The translations under genes and the position numbers were made by a program. The notes beneath the pieces were generated by a model. It was not told the origin of the DNA, ran no database searches, and saw nothing but the letters and a program-made list of their open reading frames with translations. This document shows positions 1 through 7,815 of a DNA stretch of 17,765 nt, in pieces. Origin of the DNA: Rhodocyclaceae bacterium (GTDB lineage Bacteria > Pseudomonadota > Gammaproteobacteria > Burkholderiales > Rhodocyclaceae). Every line of letters begins with the position of its first letter. The first letter of the stretch is position 1. The stretch is taken from positions 1 through 17,765 of the forward strand of contig JANYAW010000376.1 of the NCBI GenBank assembly GCA_025361105.1. Direction: 5' to 3'.

Positions 1-16
1 TGACTTTATGTTTCAT
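1..16 (-). CDS. murC: UDP-N-acetylmuramate--L-alanine ligase, first five codons only (partial)
   Basis: Only the start is in the window. An ATG at 16-14 opens M-K-H-K-V, and the frame runs off the window edge. An AAGGAG ribosome binding site ends 7 nt before this ATG, inside the end of murG, so the two genes overlap by 11 nt. MurC is the expected gene after murG in proteobacterial dcw clusters, and from memory betaproteobacterial MurC often begins MKHKxK followed by HIHFVGIGG. MurC adds L-alanine to UDP-MurNAc in the cytoplasm. The identification rests on position, the ribosome binding site and five residues, so it is an inference. Confidence 0.7.
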
Positions 17-1106
17 CGCCCGACTCCTTACTCGTGCCCTTGCACACTTCCCTACAAACTCGCGCCACCGCAGCCGTCGCATCGGGCTTGGCCAGTGCGT
101 ACGCCTTTTGCGCCATCTGCGCCAACTGCTCGCGAGGAACCAAACTTATGGCTTTGAGCCGGTCAGGATTCAACTCAGTTTGCGGCAACAAAAAAGCCGC
201 ACCCGCGCGAGCCAAAAATTGTGCGTTGAAAGTTTGATGATCGTCCACCGCCGCCGGAAACGGCACCAGCAAACTGGCCACGCCTGCCGCCGCCAACTCA
301 GCAATCGTCAGCGCTCCAGCACGGCAAATCACCAAGTCCGCTTGCGCATAGGCGCTAGCCATGTTGTTGATAAACGGCGCGCATTGCGCATGCACATCGA
401 GGGCAGCGTAGAGCACCGCGACCTCGTTGAATTCCTGCGCGCCAGTTTGATGCATCACTTCCGGACGCTCAGCTTCATCAATCAGCGCCAAGGCACGCGG
501 CACATTTTCGTTCAGCGCGCGCGCACCCAAACTGCCGCCGATGACCAAGATTTTTAGTGCGCCACTACGCTCGGCATATCGCTCAGTTGGTGCCGCATTT
601 TCCCCAATTGACACGTCGTTGATTTCAGGTCGTACCGGATTGCCAACCCACTCACCATCTTTGAGCGTGTTTGGAAAGCCAGTGAGCACACGAGTCGCTA
701 CTTTCGCCAACACGCGATTCGCCAATCCGGCGACGGAATTTTGCTCATGCAATACCAGCGGAATTCCCTTAAGCACCGCCATCATTCCGCCTGGAAAGCT
801 GATATAACCGCCGAAACCCAAAACCACATCCGGCTGAACGTGGTCGAGTTGCAAATACGCTTGGTAGAAACCGCGCAACAAATTAAATGGCAGCATGATT
901 TTTCGCAGCAAGCCTTTGCCGCGCAGCGCCGAAAACCGCACCCACGCCATCTCGTAGCCACGCCCTTCGGTAAGCTTGGCTTCCATGCCATCGGGATTTC
1001 CCATCCATGCAATCTGCCAGCCTTCGAGCTTCATCCGCTCGGCCACCGCAATCCCCGGCATGATGTGCCCACCGGTACCGCCGGCCATGATCAGCAGTTT
1101 TTTCAT
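6..1106 (-). CDS. murG: UDP-GlcNAc:lipid I N-acetylglucosaminyltransferase MurG
   Basis: MurG transfers GlcNAc from UDP-GlcNAc to lipid I on the inner face of the cytoplasmic membrane, making lipid II. The 366-residue protein has the N-terminal glycine loop GGTGGH (residues 9-14), the HEQNSVAGLANRVLA segment, the second glycine loop GGSLGA, and the C-terminal nucleotide-sugar site containing CRAGALTIAELAAAG and a DDHQTFNA segment. Length is close to the usual 355-365. The frame stays open to 1142, but I chose the ATG at 1106-1104. It gives the canonical MKKLLIMAGGTGGH start and overlaps the ftsW stop as ATGA. The 3' end carries the murC ribosome binding site. It is an internal gene of the dcw operon and is co-transcribed and probably translationally coupled with ftsW and murC. 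Confidence 0.97.
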   Translation of the reverse strand: MKKLLIMAGGTGGHIMPGIAVAERMKLEGWQIAWMGNPDGMEAKLTEGRGYEMAWVRFSALRGKGLLRKIMLPFNLLRGFYQAYLQLDHVQPDVVLGFGGYISFPGGMMAVLKGIPLVLHEQNSVAGLANRVLAKVATRVLTGFPNTLKDGEWVGNPVRPEINDVSIGENAAPTERYAERSGALKILVIGGSLGARALNENVPRALALIDEAERPEVMHQTGAQEFNEVAVLYAALDVHAQCAPFINNMASAYAQADLVICRAGALTIAELAAAGVASLLVPFPAAVDDHQTFNAQFLARAGAAFLLPQTELNPDRLKAISLVPREQLAQMAQKAYALAKPDATAAVARVCREVCKGTSKESGDET

Positions 1107-2272
1107 ACTTGTTGCCCGCGCATCATCTGACGGTTTTCCCAATCAACACGTAGCAAAATTCCCAGCGCAATGCAGTTGGCGAGAATGCCCGAACCGCCAA
1201 AACTCATCAGTGGCAAGGTGAGACCTTTGGTCGGCAACAGCCCCATATTCACGCCCATGTTGATGAAGCTTTGCACGCCGAGCCAAATGCCGATGCCTTG
1301 TGCCACCAGAGCGGGATAAATCCTATCGAGCAAGAGCGATTGTTTGCCAATGGCGAAACAGCGCTGTACCAACACCGCAAACATGCAGACGACGATGGCG
1401 ACGCCGACAAAACCGAGTTCTTCGGCGATCACCGCGAGTAAAAAATCGGTATGCGCTTCGGGTAGGTAAAACAACTTCTCGACACTCGCACCGAGTCCCA
1501 CGCCTAGCCATTCACCACGACCAAAAGCGATGAGGGCGTGTGAAAGTTGATAGCCCTTGCCGAGCGGATCTTGCCAGGGGTCCATAAAGCCAAAAATTCG
1601 CTCACGTCGATAAGGTGAGGACCAAATCAAAATCACAAACGCAATGGCCATCACGACGATGAGCACGGCAAACAAGCGTGCGTTGATGCCACCCAAAAAC
1701 AATATCCCGATCGCAATACTGACAACCACCACGAAGGCACCAAAATCCGGTTCGCGCAACAGTAGGGCGCCGACCATCACCATCACTATCGCCATTGGCA
1801 CGAAGCCGCGCCGAAAGCTGGTCATATCGGCCAACTTTCGTGTCGTGTAATCCGCTGCGTAGAGCACCGCGAATAATTTCATCAGCTCCGACGGTTGCAA
1901 GTTCGCCGGACCAAAGGCCAACCAACGTTGCGCACCATTGACCGATCGCCCGATGAAGGGAATCAATACCAACAACAACAGCAACACGCCGAGCGCAAAT
2001 GCCCACGGCGAAACTTGTTGCCACAAGCGCAACGGGATTTGAAATGCGGCGATGCCCGCGACCGTGCCGACGACTAGAAAAATGCTGTGACGAATCAAAA
2101 AATAATTTGCGCGGTGGCCGGTAAATCCGCTGCCTTCGGCCATTGCAATCGAGGACGAATAAACCATCACCAGACCCAGCATCAATAAGCCCAGCGCCGA
2201 CCAAACCAACATCCGGTCTAGCTCATCACCGAGCTTGCCTTGTGCATTCAAATATTGACTGGCAGCGGTCAC
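1103..2272 (-). CDS. ftsW: Septal SEDS-family peptidoglycan glycosyltransferase FtsW
   Basis: FtsW is the polytopic SEDS protein that polymerises lipid II at the septum together with the class B PBP FtsI, whose gene is in the same operon. The 389 residues form about ten hydrophobic segments. SEDS signatures are clear: YSSS near the first helix, QPSELMKLF, EPDFGAF, RRERIFGFMDPWQDP, a GLGASVEKLFYLPEAHTDF loop, and the C-terminal PTKGLTLPLMSFGGSG block. It is called FtsW rather than RodA because of its place between murD and murG and the septal-type loop. The start is GTG at 2272-2270, overlapping the murD stop as GTGA; no ATG gives a better N-terminus. The end overlaps murG as ATGA. Confidence 0.96.
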   Translation of the reverse strand: MTAASQYLNAQGKLGDELDRMLVWSALGLLMLGLVMVYSSSIAMAEGSGFTGHRANYFLIRHSIFLVVGTVAGIAAFQIPLRLWQQVSPWAFALGVLLLLLVLIPFIGRSVNGAQRWLAFGPANLQPSELMKLFAVLYAADYTTRKLADMTSFRRGFVPMAIVMVMVGALLLREPDFGAFVVVVSIAIGILFLGGINARLFAVLIVVMAIAFVILIWSSPYRRERIFGFMDPWQDPLGKGYQLSHALIAFGRGEWLGVGLGASVEKLFYLPEAHTDFLLAVIAEELGFVGVAIVVCMFAVLVQRCFAIGKQSLLLDRIYPALVAQGIGIWLGVQSFINMGVNMGLLPTKGLTLPLMSFGGSGILANCIALGILLRVDWENRQMMRGQQV

Positions 2273-3663
2273 GACAATTCCTTGACGGCGGCGACGAAAA
2301 CTTGCGCGCGATGTTCGTAATTGCGATACATGTCGTAGCTGGCACAGGCAGGTGAGAGCAGCACGGCATCACCGCGCTGCGCGAACTTGCGCGCGCGCAT
2401 CACGGCATCCGTCATATCACTGGCGGATTCCATCTGCACGCCGCAATTGACCAAGGTTTTTTCAATCAGCGGTCCGTCACGGCCTATCAATACCACCGCT
2501 CGGGCATGACGCTTGATGGCCTTGGTCAGATACGAGAAATCCTGCCCTTTGCCATCGCCACCGAGTATCACCACCACCTTGCGCTGCAAGCCTTCGAGCG
2601 CAGCAACAGTCGCGCCGACGTTGGTACCTTTGGAATCGTCGTACCAACTCACGCCATCAATTTCGGCGATTTTTTCAACGCGATGCGGCAGACCTTTGAA
2701 CGATTTGAGTGCGGGAACGAAACGTGCAGCCTCAAAACCCAACGCACAACACAGCGCCAACGCCGCCATCGCGTTGGCCGCATTGTGCAAGCCACTCATC
2801 GCCAGTTCATCCACCGGCATCAAGGCTTGCTCACCTTGCACTATCCAAAGTGCGCCAGCAACTTCTTTCAGGCCAAAGTCCTTGCTACTGGTCGGTGCAT
2901 CGAGACCAAAACTTATAGCCTTGCGACCAACCAGCGTCATACGTTTGACGCGACTATCCTGGCGGTTAATCACCTGCACACCGTCGCCCTGAAACACCCG
3001 CGCCTTGGTCAATGCGTAGTCGCTGAGATCAATGTAGCGATCGAGATGATCGTCGGAAATATTAAGCACCGTTGCAGCCGTCGCCGCGAGACTTTCTGTC
3101 GTCTCCAATTGAAAGCTGGATAGCTCCAACACCCATACGTCGGGCAAAGTTCCTGTGTCTTGAAAGACCATCAATGCGGTCAGCGCCGCCGGCGAAATAT
3201 TGCCGGCGACGCCGACTCGCTTGCCAACAGACGCCAGCAAATGGCCGGTTAGCGCGGTGGTGGTCGTCTTGCCATTGGTGCCGGTGATGGCGACTACCGG
3301 CGCGGCAGGATTTGTATCGGCAAGCGCACGCAATCCTTGTGCAAACAATTCGATTTCACCAATCACCGGAATGCCCGCAGCACGCGCATGAATCACCACC
3401 ATCAGTCCGCCTGATAGACCGGGCGATAAAACCAAAACGTCAATTCCAACCAGCAAGGATTTATCAAATTCTCCGGCAACAAATTCAAACTGCCCAGCGT
3501 GCCAGTTGGTGCTGGCGACACGCCGTTGCAACTCGCCCAAATACGGTGGCGCTGTTCTGGTGTCTGCGACGCGGACGCGCGCACCTTGGCGGCAGCACCA
3601 CAATGCTGCGGCGAGGCCTGATTCACCAAGGCCGAGAACGAGAACGTGTTTGTTGGCTAACAT
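2269..3663 (-). CDS. murD: UDP-N-acetylmuramoyl-L-alanine--D-glutamate ligase MurD
   Basis: MurD adds D-glutamate to UDP-MurNAc-L-Ala with ATP in the cytoplasm. The 464-residue protein starts with a Rossmann-like domain (VLVLGLGESGLAAA). It has the Mur ligase P-loop GTNGKTTTT (128-135), the central ELSSFQLE and NISDDHLDRY motifs, and the C-terminal segment with DDSKGTN and ILGGDGKG. The start is ATG at 3663, 16 nt after the mraY stop, with no clear Shine-Dalgarno sequence, so coupling to mraY is likely. Codons 47-54 (RRVASTNW) are supplied by a copy of the 23-nt dispersed repeat. From memory, the stretch between VADTR and LSPGL is several residues longer than usual, which fits an insertion but needs an alignment. 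The end overlaps ftsW as GTGA. Confidence 0.96.
   Translation of the reverse strand: MLANKHVLVLGLGESGLAAALWCCRQGARVRVADTRTAPPYLGELQRRVASTNWHAGQFEFVAGEFDKSLLVGIDVLVLSPGLSGGLMVVIHARAAGIPVIGEIELFAQGLRALADTNPAAPVVAITGTNGKTTTTALTGHLLASVGKRVGVAGNISPAALTALMVFQDTGTLPDVWVLELSSFQLETTESLAATAATVLNISDDHLDRYIDLSDYALTKARVFQGDGVQVINRQDSRVKRMTLVGRKAISFGLDAPTSSKDFGLKEVAGALWIVQGEQALMPVDELAMSGLHNAANAMAALALCCALGFEAARFVPALKSFKGLPHRVEKIAEIDGVSWYDDSKGTNVGATVAALEGLQRKVVVILGGDGKGQDFSYLTKAIKRHARAVVLIGRDGPLIEKTLVNCGVQMESASDMTDAVMRARKFAQRGDAVLLSPACASYDMYRNYEHRAQVFVAAVKELS
3502..3525 (+). repeat. Short dispersed repeat, copy 1, inside murD
   Basis: The + strand reads CAGTTGGTGCTGG followed by CGACACGCCG at 3503-3525. This is the exact reverse complement of copy 2 at 6287-6309. 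The match with copy 5 continues through TTGC. It lies antisense to murD and is translated there as RRVASTNW, residues 47-54. The right part can fold as GGCG-ACA-CGCC. Confidence 0.85.
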
Positions 3664-3673
3664 TACGCGCAGC

Positions 3674-3695
3674 GCAGTTTCAACGCAGTTTCAAC
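3674..3695. repeat. Perfect 11-bp tandem duplication at the mraY 3' end
   Basis: GCAGTTTCAAC occurs twice in direct tandem, at 3674-3684 and 3685-3695. The mraY stop codon (3682-3680) lies inside the promoter-distal unit. With one unit removed, mraY would read on for two more residues and stop in a TAATG overlapping the murD start. Confidence 0.9.
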
Positions 3696-4849
3696 GTGGA
3701 CAGCCCAAACAACACCAGCAAAATCGTGATGATCCAAAAGCGCACCACGACTTGCGTTTCTTTCCATCCGGTTTGTTCAAAGTGATGATGCAGCGGCGCC
3801 ATCAGGAAAATGCGGCGGCCGGTACCGTAGCGGGCTTTGGTGTACTTGAACCAGCTCACTTGCAACATCACCGAGATGGTCTCGGCAACGAACACGCCGC
3901 CCATGATGAACAGTACGATTTCTTGACGCGCCACAATCGCCACCGCGCCCAATGCCGCGCCTAGCGCCAGCGCGCCGACATCGCCCATGAAGACTTCGGC
4001 AGGGTAAGCGTTGAACCATAAAAATCCTAAACCGGCACCGGCCAGCGCGCCGCAAAACACCGTCAGTTCGCCCGCACCGGGAATGTAAGGCAGCAGCAAA
4101 TATTTTGAAAAAACCGCGTTACCCGCCACGTAGGCAAAGATGCCCAAAGCCGCGCCGACCAACACCGTAGGCATGATTGCGAGGCCATCCAGACCGTCGG
4201 TCAAATTCACTGCGTTACTCGTTCCGACGATGACTAAATAGGAAAGAATGATGAAACCGAACACGCCAAGCGGGTAGGACACCGTCTTGAAAAACGGCAC
4301 GATTAAATCTGCCTTGCTCGGTAATTCCATAGTGAATCCGCTGGCTACCCAGTGATAGACCAACTCCAGAACTTTTTCGTTGTTCGGTGCTGAAATCGAA
4401 AACGCAAGATAGGTAGCGGCAACAATGCCAATGACTGATTGCCAGAAAAATTTACTGCGCGCGGAAAGGCCAGCCGGATTTCGGTAGACCACTTTGCGCC
4501 AATCGTCGACCCAACCGATTGCGCCGAAACCCAAGGTAACAATCAGTACTATCCAAACGAAGCGATTCGATAAATCGGCCCACAAGACGGTCGACACAGC
4601 GACCGAAATCAAAATCAGCGCACCGCCCATGGTCGGCGTTCCGGTTTTTATCAAATGGGTTTGTGGGCCGTCGGTACGTACCGATTGGCCGATTTTTTTT
4701 GCCGCCAACCAACGGATCAACATCGGACCAAATACGAATGAAATCGTCAGCGCGGTCATGGTCGCCAACACCGCACGCAAGGTAATGTAAGTGAATACAT
4801 TGAAACCGCGCATGTCTTGCGCCAACCATTGAGCGAGTTCAAGCAGCAT
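3680..4849 (-). CDS. mraY: Phospho-N-acetylmuramoyl-pentapeptide-transferase MraY
   Basis: MraY transfers phospho-MurNAc-pentapeptide from UDP to undecaprenyl phosphate, forming lipid I in the cytoplasmic membrane. The 389-residue protein is polytopic, with about ten helices. Family landmarks are TPTMGG (71-76), the metal-binding DD pair in WVDDWRKV (115-116), NLTDGLDGLA (215-224), a later FMGDVGALALGA, and the C-terminal APLHHHFE block. It is about 30 residues longer than the E. coli enzyme, within the range I recall for betaproteobacteria. The ATG at 4849 follows a GGGAAG-like ribosome binding site and lies 24 nt after the murF stop. The end contains an 11-bp tandem duplication that appears to have moved the stop codon two codons upstream. 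Confidence 0.97.
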   Translation of the reverse strand: MLLELAQWLAQDMRGFNVFTYITLRAVLATMTALTISFVFGPMLIRWLAAKKIGQSVRTDGPQTHLIKTGTPTMGGALILISVAVSTVLWADLSNRFVWIVLIVTLGFGAIGWVDDWRKVVYRNPAGLSARSKFFWQSVIGIVAATYLAFSISAPNNEKVLELVYHWVASGFTMELPSKADLIVPFFKTVSYPLGVFGFIILSYLVIVGTSNAVNLTDGLDGLAIMPTVLVGAALGIFAYVAGNAVFSKYLLLPYIPGAGELTVFCGALAGAGLGFLWFNAYPAEVFMGDVGALALGAALGAVAIVARQEIVLFIMGGVFVAETISVMLQVSWFKYTKARYGTGRRIFLMAPLHHHFEQTGWKETQVVVRFWIITILLVLFGLSTLKLR

Positions 4850-4873
4850 ATGCGCTTCCCATCCTGAAATTGT

Positions 4874-6253
4874 TCATTTAGATTCTTCCGTCACCGCGTC
4901 CGCCACCCGCTCCATGCGCATGAAACGCGAGCCTTTGATGAGCACCGTGGTCTGTTCGTTTAATTCGCTGAGCAAGTTTTTTATCAATGCGTCGACCTGG
5001 TCAAAATGAATCGCGCCAGCGCCGAAATTCGCCACCGTCGCGCGTGAATGCTGACCCAGACACAGCAACAAATCGATGCCATGACTCTTGGCATAGCCAC
5101 CGATTTCATCGTGATATTGACCGGCTTGTTCGCCAACTTCGCCCATGTCGCCAATCACCAAAATTCGTTTGCCGGGAATCGCTGCCAACACATCTACCGC
5201 CACGCGCACCGAATCAGGATTAGCGTTGTAACTATCGTCAATCACCACTGCGCCGGCGCGTCCGCGCCGGCGTTGCAAGCGGCCTTTGACGGCTGAAAAA
5301 TTTTCCAATCCGCGCACTACTGCTTCGAGTGGAACACCGATTGCCAGACTCGCCGCCGCCGCCATCGCAGCGTTGCGCGCGTTGTGTTCGCCGGGCACCG
5401 CGAGCGAAATTTCACATGCACCCCACGGACTTTGCAGCGACAAACGCCCGCCCAAACCAGTGGCATGGAAGCTCACCGCGACATCGGCATTGCTGGCGAA
5501 TCCAGCGCTCAAAACTTGACGCACACCGGCCTGTTCGCGCCACAAACCGGCGTAGTCATCGTCGGCGTTAATCACTGCTATTCCGTCGGGTTGCAGCGCA
5601 TCAATCAGCGCCGCGTGCTCAATGGCCACCGCGCGCACGGTTTTCATAAATTCCTGGTGCTCGCGTTGCGCGTTGTTGATTAGCGCCACGGTGGGTCGCG
5701 CGACTACCGCCAAGACGCTAGTCTCGCCCGGATGATTCATGCCGATTTCCAGCACGGCTGCTTGGTGTTCGGTACGCAGGCGCAACACCATCGTCGGCAA
5801 ACCGATTTCGTTGTTGAGATTTCCACTGGTCGCAAGCATATGTTGCTCGCCAAAATGCGCGGCGAGAATTGCTGCGCACATCCCCTTCACCGTGGTCTTG
5901 CCATTGCTGCCGACCACGCCGATCACCGGTACAGAAAATTTTTTCCGCCAATGCGTAGCGAGACGCGCAAGTCCATGCAATGGCTCGTCGACGATCAACA
6001 ATCCGGGATGTGGATTTTGTTCGGCGTAACGCGCATTGACCACTGCCGCCGCTGCGCCGCGCGCCAATACATCGACGACGAAATCGTGTCCGTCAAAGTG
6101 TTCGCCCTTGAGCGCGACGAACAAGTCACCCACATTAATGCGTCGCGAATCCGTCGACACCGCGTGGATAACTTGATCGCTCAGCGCCGCGTCACAACGC
6201 GTATCCAATGCGTTTGCAGCCTCCGCGATAGTGAACATATTCACCATATTCAC
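4874..6253 (-). CDS. murF: UDP-N-acetylmuramoyl-tripeptide--D-alanyl-D-alanine ligase MurF
   Basis: MurF adds D-Ala-D-Ala to the UDP-MurNAc-tripeptide, completing the cytoplasmic precursor. Visible features are the N-terminal STDSRRINVGDLFVALKGE domain, the P-loop GSNGKTT (115-121), EIGMNHPGE, NADDDY, DDSYNANPDS and the C-terminal KGSRFMRME typical of MurF. The frame is open far upstream inside murE, so the start must be chosen. GTG at 6253 overlaps the murE stop as GTGA and has GGAG 8 nt upstream, giving 459 residues. ATG at 6247 and ATG at 6238 are alternatives with the core starting MFTIAEA. The start region is a 9-bp tandem duplication, so two pairs of GTG/ATG codons compete. Identity is certain; the exact start is not. 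Confidence 0.95.
   Translation of the reverse strand: MNMVNMFTIAEAANALDTRCDAALSDQVIHAVSTDSRRINVGDLFVALKGEHFDGHDFVVDVLARGAAAAVVNARYAEQNPHPGLLIVDEPLHGLARLATHWRKKFSVPVIGVVGSNGKTTVKGMCAAILAAHFGEQHMLATSGNLNNEIGLPTMVLRLRTEHQAAVLEIGMNHPGETSVLAVVARPTVALINNAQREHQEFMKTVRAVAIEHAALIDALQPDGIAVINADDDYAGLWREQAGVRQVLSAGFASNADVAVSFHATGLGGRLSLQSPWGACEISLAVPGEHNARNAAMAAAASLAIGVPLEAVVRGLENFSAVKGRLQRRRGRAGAVVIDDSYNANPDSVRVAVDVLAAIPGKRILVIGDMGEVGEQAGQYHDEIGGYAKSHGIDLLLCLGQHSRATVANFGAGAIHFDQVDALIKNLLSELNEQTTVLIKGSRFMRMERVADAVTEESK
6236..6253 (-). repeat. Perfect 9-bp tandem duplication at the murF start
   Basis: Read on the minus strand, GTGAATATG occurs twice in tandem. Each unit holds an in-frame GTG and ATG of murF. 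The first GTG overlaps the murE stop. The duplication inserts three codons without shifting the frame. Confidence 0.85.
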
Positions 6254-7815
6254 AGGGGCTGCTCCACCGTCATGCCACCACTTTGACGGCGTGTCGCCAG
6301 CACCAACTGAGCAGTTTGCAAATCGGAGAAAGGCCATCGCACGCCCTTGATTTCCTGATACGGCTCGTGTCCTTTTCCAGCCAGCAGGATTACATCCTGG
6401 CTACTCGCGGCGCTAATCGTTGCATGGATGGCCAGGCCGCGATCCAGCTCGACTTGGGGTCGGCCATGCATCCCTTTGAGAATGTCACTAATAATGACTT
6501 GCGGATCTTCATTACGCGGATTGTCGCTGGTGACCACCACGCGATCAGCGAACGTCTCGGCCACCGCGCCCATCTGTGGCCGTTTGCCCGCGTCACGCGC
6601 GCCGCCGCAACCGAATACGCAATGCAATTTTCCGGCACGGCTATCCGCCGTTTCGCGCAATACCGAAAGTGCTTTTTCCAATGCATCCGGTGTATGCGCA
6701 TAATCGACTACCACCAGCGGCTCGCCTGCACCACCGATGCTTTGCATGCGCCCGGGCGGAGCAAGGATTTGCGTTAGCGCATTGGCGATACTTTGTAGGC
6801 CGTGCCCACGCGCCAGCAATGCACCAATCACTGCCAAAAGATTTGCCGCGTTGAAGCGCCCGACCACCGGCGCGTTGATGTGCTGGCCGTCCAAATCGAA
6901 GGCCAATCCTGCCGCGCGGAAAGCTAAATTTCTCGCCACCAGGATTTGATCGCACTGAACTTCATCACCGATTTCGTCGTTGAGCGTGTAGCCGATGGTA
7001 TGCACTTGACCGCGTAATTTTGCCGCCAACTCACGGCCAAAATAATCGTCGAGATTCAGCACTGCTGCCGCAAGTCCCGGCAGCAGAAACAGCGCTTTTT
7101 TGGCCTCGGCGTAACTCGCCATATCACCGTGGTAGTCAAGATGATCGCGTGACAAATTGGTCAGAATGGCGACCTTGAATTCGATGCCATCAACGCGATG
7201 TTGATGCAAACCAATTGACGAAACTTCCATCGCGCAGGCCTGTGCTTGTTGATTCACAAAACCCGCCAGCGTCGCCTGCGTTGTTATCGCGTCGGGTGTG
7301 GTGTTGGGGCTTTCCATCAAGGCATCAGGAAAACCGTTGCCCAATGTGCCGATCACCGCACAGCAATCATCGAGCCGGTTCATTGCTTGCGCGATCCATT
7401 GTGACACTGATGTCTTGCCATTGGTTCCGGTGACACCTGCGAGCCAGAGTTTTTGTGATGGATGGCCGTAAACTTCGCCTGCCAATTCGCCGATGAAACC
7501 TGCGATGTTTGAGGCAGTTAGCAACGGCGGCGAAGTGGGGGTTTCGCGAAGCTCTGCTTCGCGCCCACGTAGCGGCTCGGCTGTACTAAGCCGAGACTCC
7601 ACACCAGCACCAACTGGCGTTTTTCCACTTTCATAAATCACCGCCACCGCGCCATTTTTTATTGCTTGCGCAAGATAATCACGGCCATCAACCTGCGCGC
7701 CTTTCATCGCCACAAATACATCGCCTGCGCGCACACGACGCGAATCCGAACACAGACTTTGTACCACAACGCCAGCCGCTTTGAGTTCCGCGAGCACAGA
7801 TTTCGCGTCGCTCAT
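6250..7815 (-). CDS. murE: UDP-N-acetylmuramoyl-L-alanyl-D-glutamate--2,6-diaminopimelate ligase MurE
   Basis: MurE adds meso-diaminopimelate to UDP-MurNAc-L-Ala-D-Glu. The 521-residue protein has CSDSRRVRAGDVFVAMKG in the N-terminal domain, the P-loop GVTGTNGKTS (127-136), NLSRDHLDYHGDMASYAEAK, and DNPRNEDP. The DNPR motif is the family marker for meso-diaminopimelate specificity. The ATG at 7815 overlaps the ftsI stop as ATGA and has AAGGAGG just upstream. Two oddities stand out. Residues 67-98 are encoded by a 92-bp two-hairpin repeat and look like an in-frame insertion between the N-terminal domain and the P-loop; by eye the region is about 18 residues longer than in E. coli MurE. Residues 503-510 (QLVLATRR) come from a copy of the 23-nt repeat, just after the normal WPFSDL segment. 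Confidence 0.96.
   Translation of the reverse strand: MSDAKSVLAELKAAGVVVQSLCSDSRRVRAGDVFVAMKGAQVDGRDYLAQAIKNGAVAVIYESGKTPVGAGVESRLSTAEPLRGREAELRETPTSPPLLTASNIAGFIGELAGEVYGHPSQKLWLAGVTGTNGKTSVSQWIAQAMNRLDDCCAVIGTLGNGFPDALMESPNTTPDAITTQATLAGFVNQQAQACAMEVSSIGLHQHRVDGIEFKVAILTNLSRDHLDYHGDMASYAEAKKALFLLPGLAAAVLNLDDYFGRELAAKLRGQVHTIGYTLNDEIGDEVQCDQILVARNLAFRAAGLAFDLDGQHINAPVVGRFNAANLLAVIGALLARGHGLQSIANALTQILAPPGRMQSIGGAGEPLVVVDYAHTPDALEKALSVLRETADSRAGKLHCVFGCGGARDAGKRPQMGAVAETFADRVVVTSDNPRNEDPQVIISDILKGMHGRPQVELDRGLAIHATISAASSQDVILLAGKGHEPYQEIKGVRWPFSDLQTAQLVLATRRQSGGMTVEQPL
6287..6309 (-). repeat. Short dispersed repeat, copy 2, near the 3' end of murE
   Basis: This 23-nt copy is identical to copy 1 in opposite orientation: on the minus strand CAGTTGGTGCTGG then CGACACGCCG. 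It is sense to murE and encodes QLVLATRR (503-510). The match to copy 3 continues as GTCAAA, giving about 28 nt with two mismatches. Confidence 0.85.
7523..7617 (-). repeat. 92-bp two-hairpin element inserted in frame in murE
   Basis: On the minus strand the element runs from CCAGTTGGTGCTGG (7617-7604) to CGCCGTT (7529-7523). It contains two perfect hairpins: CTCGGCT/AGCCGAG with a 6-nt loop (7576-7595), and CGCGAAGC/GCTTCGCG with a 3-nt loop (7545-7563). The second is flanked by GTGGG/CCCAC (7535-7539 and 7564-7568), which can extend it. A homologue of equal length lies at 14514-14605; I count about 65 of 92 identities without gaps. The element keeps the murE frame open and encodes residues 67-98. 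It looks like a small palindromic mobile or REP-like element tolerated inside a gene. Confidence 0.8.

Noticed and set aside
252..285. CCAGCAAACTGG-like stretch in murG as another repeat copy
   Set aside because: It only partly matches the left end and encodes the conserved LLVPFPAAV region, so protein constraint explains it.
581..595. CAGTTGGTG match in murG as a truncated repeat copy
   Set aside because: Only nine bases match the left end and the right half is absent; too short to claim.
2506..3123. Plus-strand ORF of 205 codons opposite murD
   Set aside because: It is an antisense shadow of the conserved murD core, with no family resemblance.
6283..6777. Plus-strand ORF of 164 codons opposite murE
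   Set aside because: It is an antisense shadow of the murE ligase domain with no ribosome binding site or known motif.
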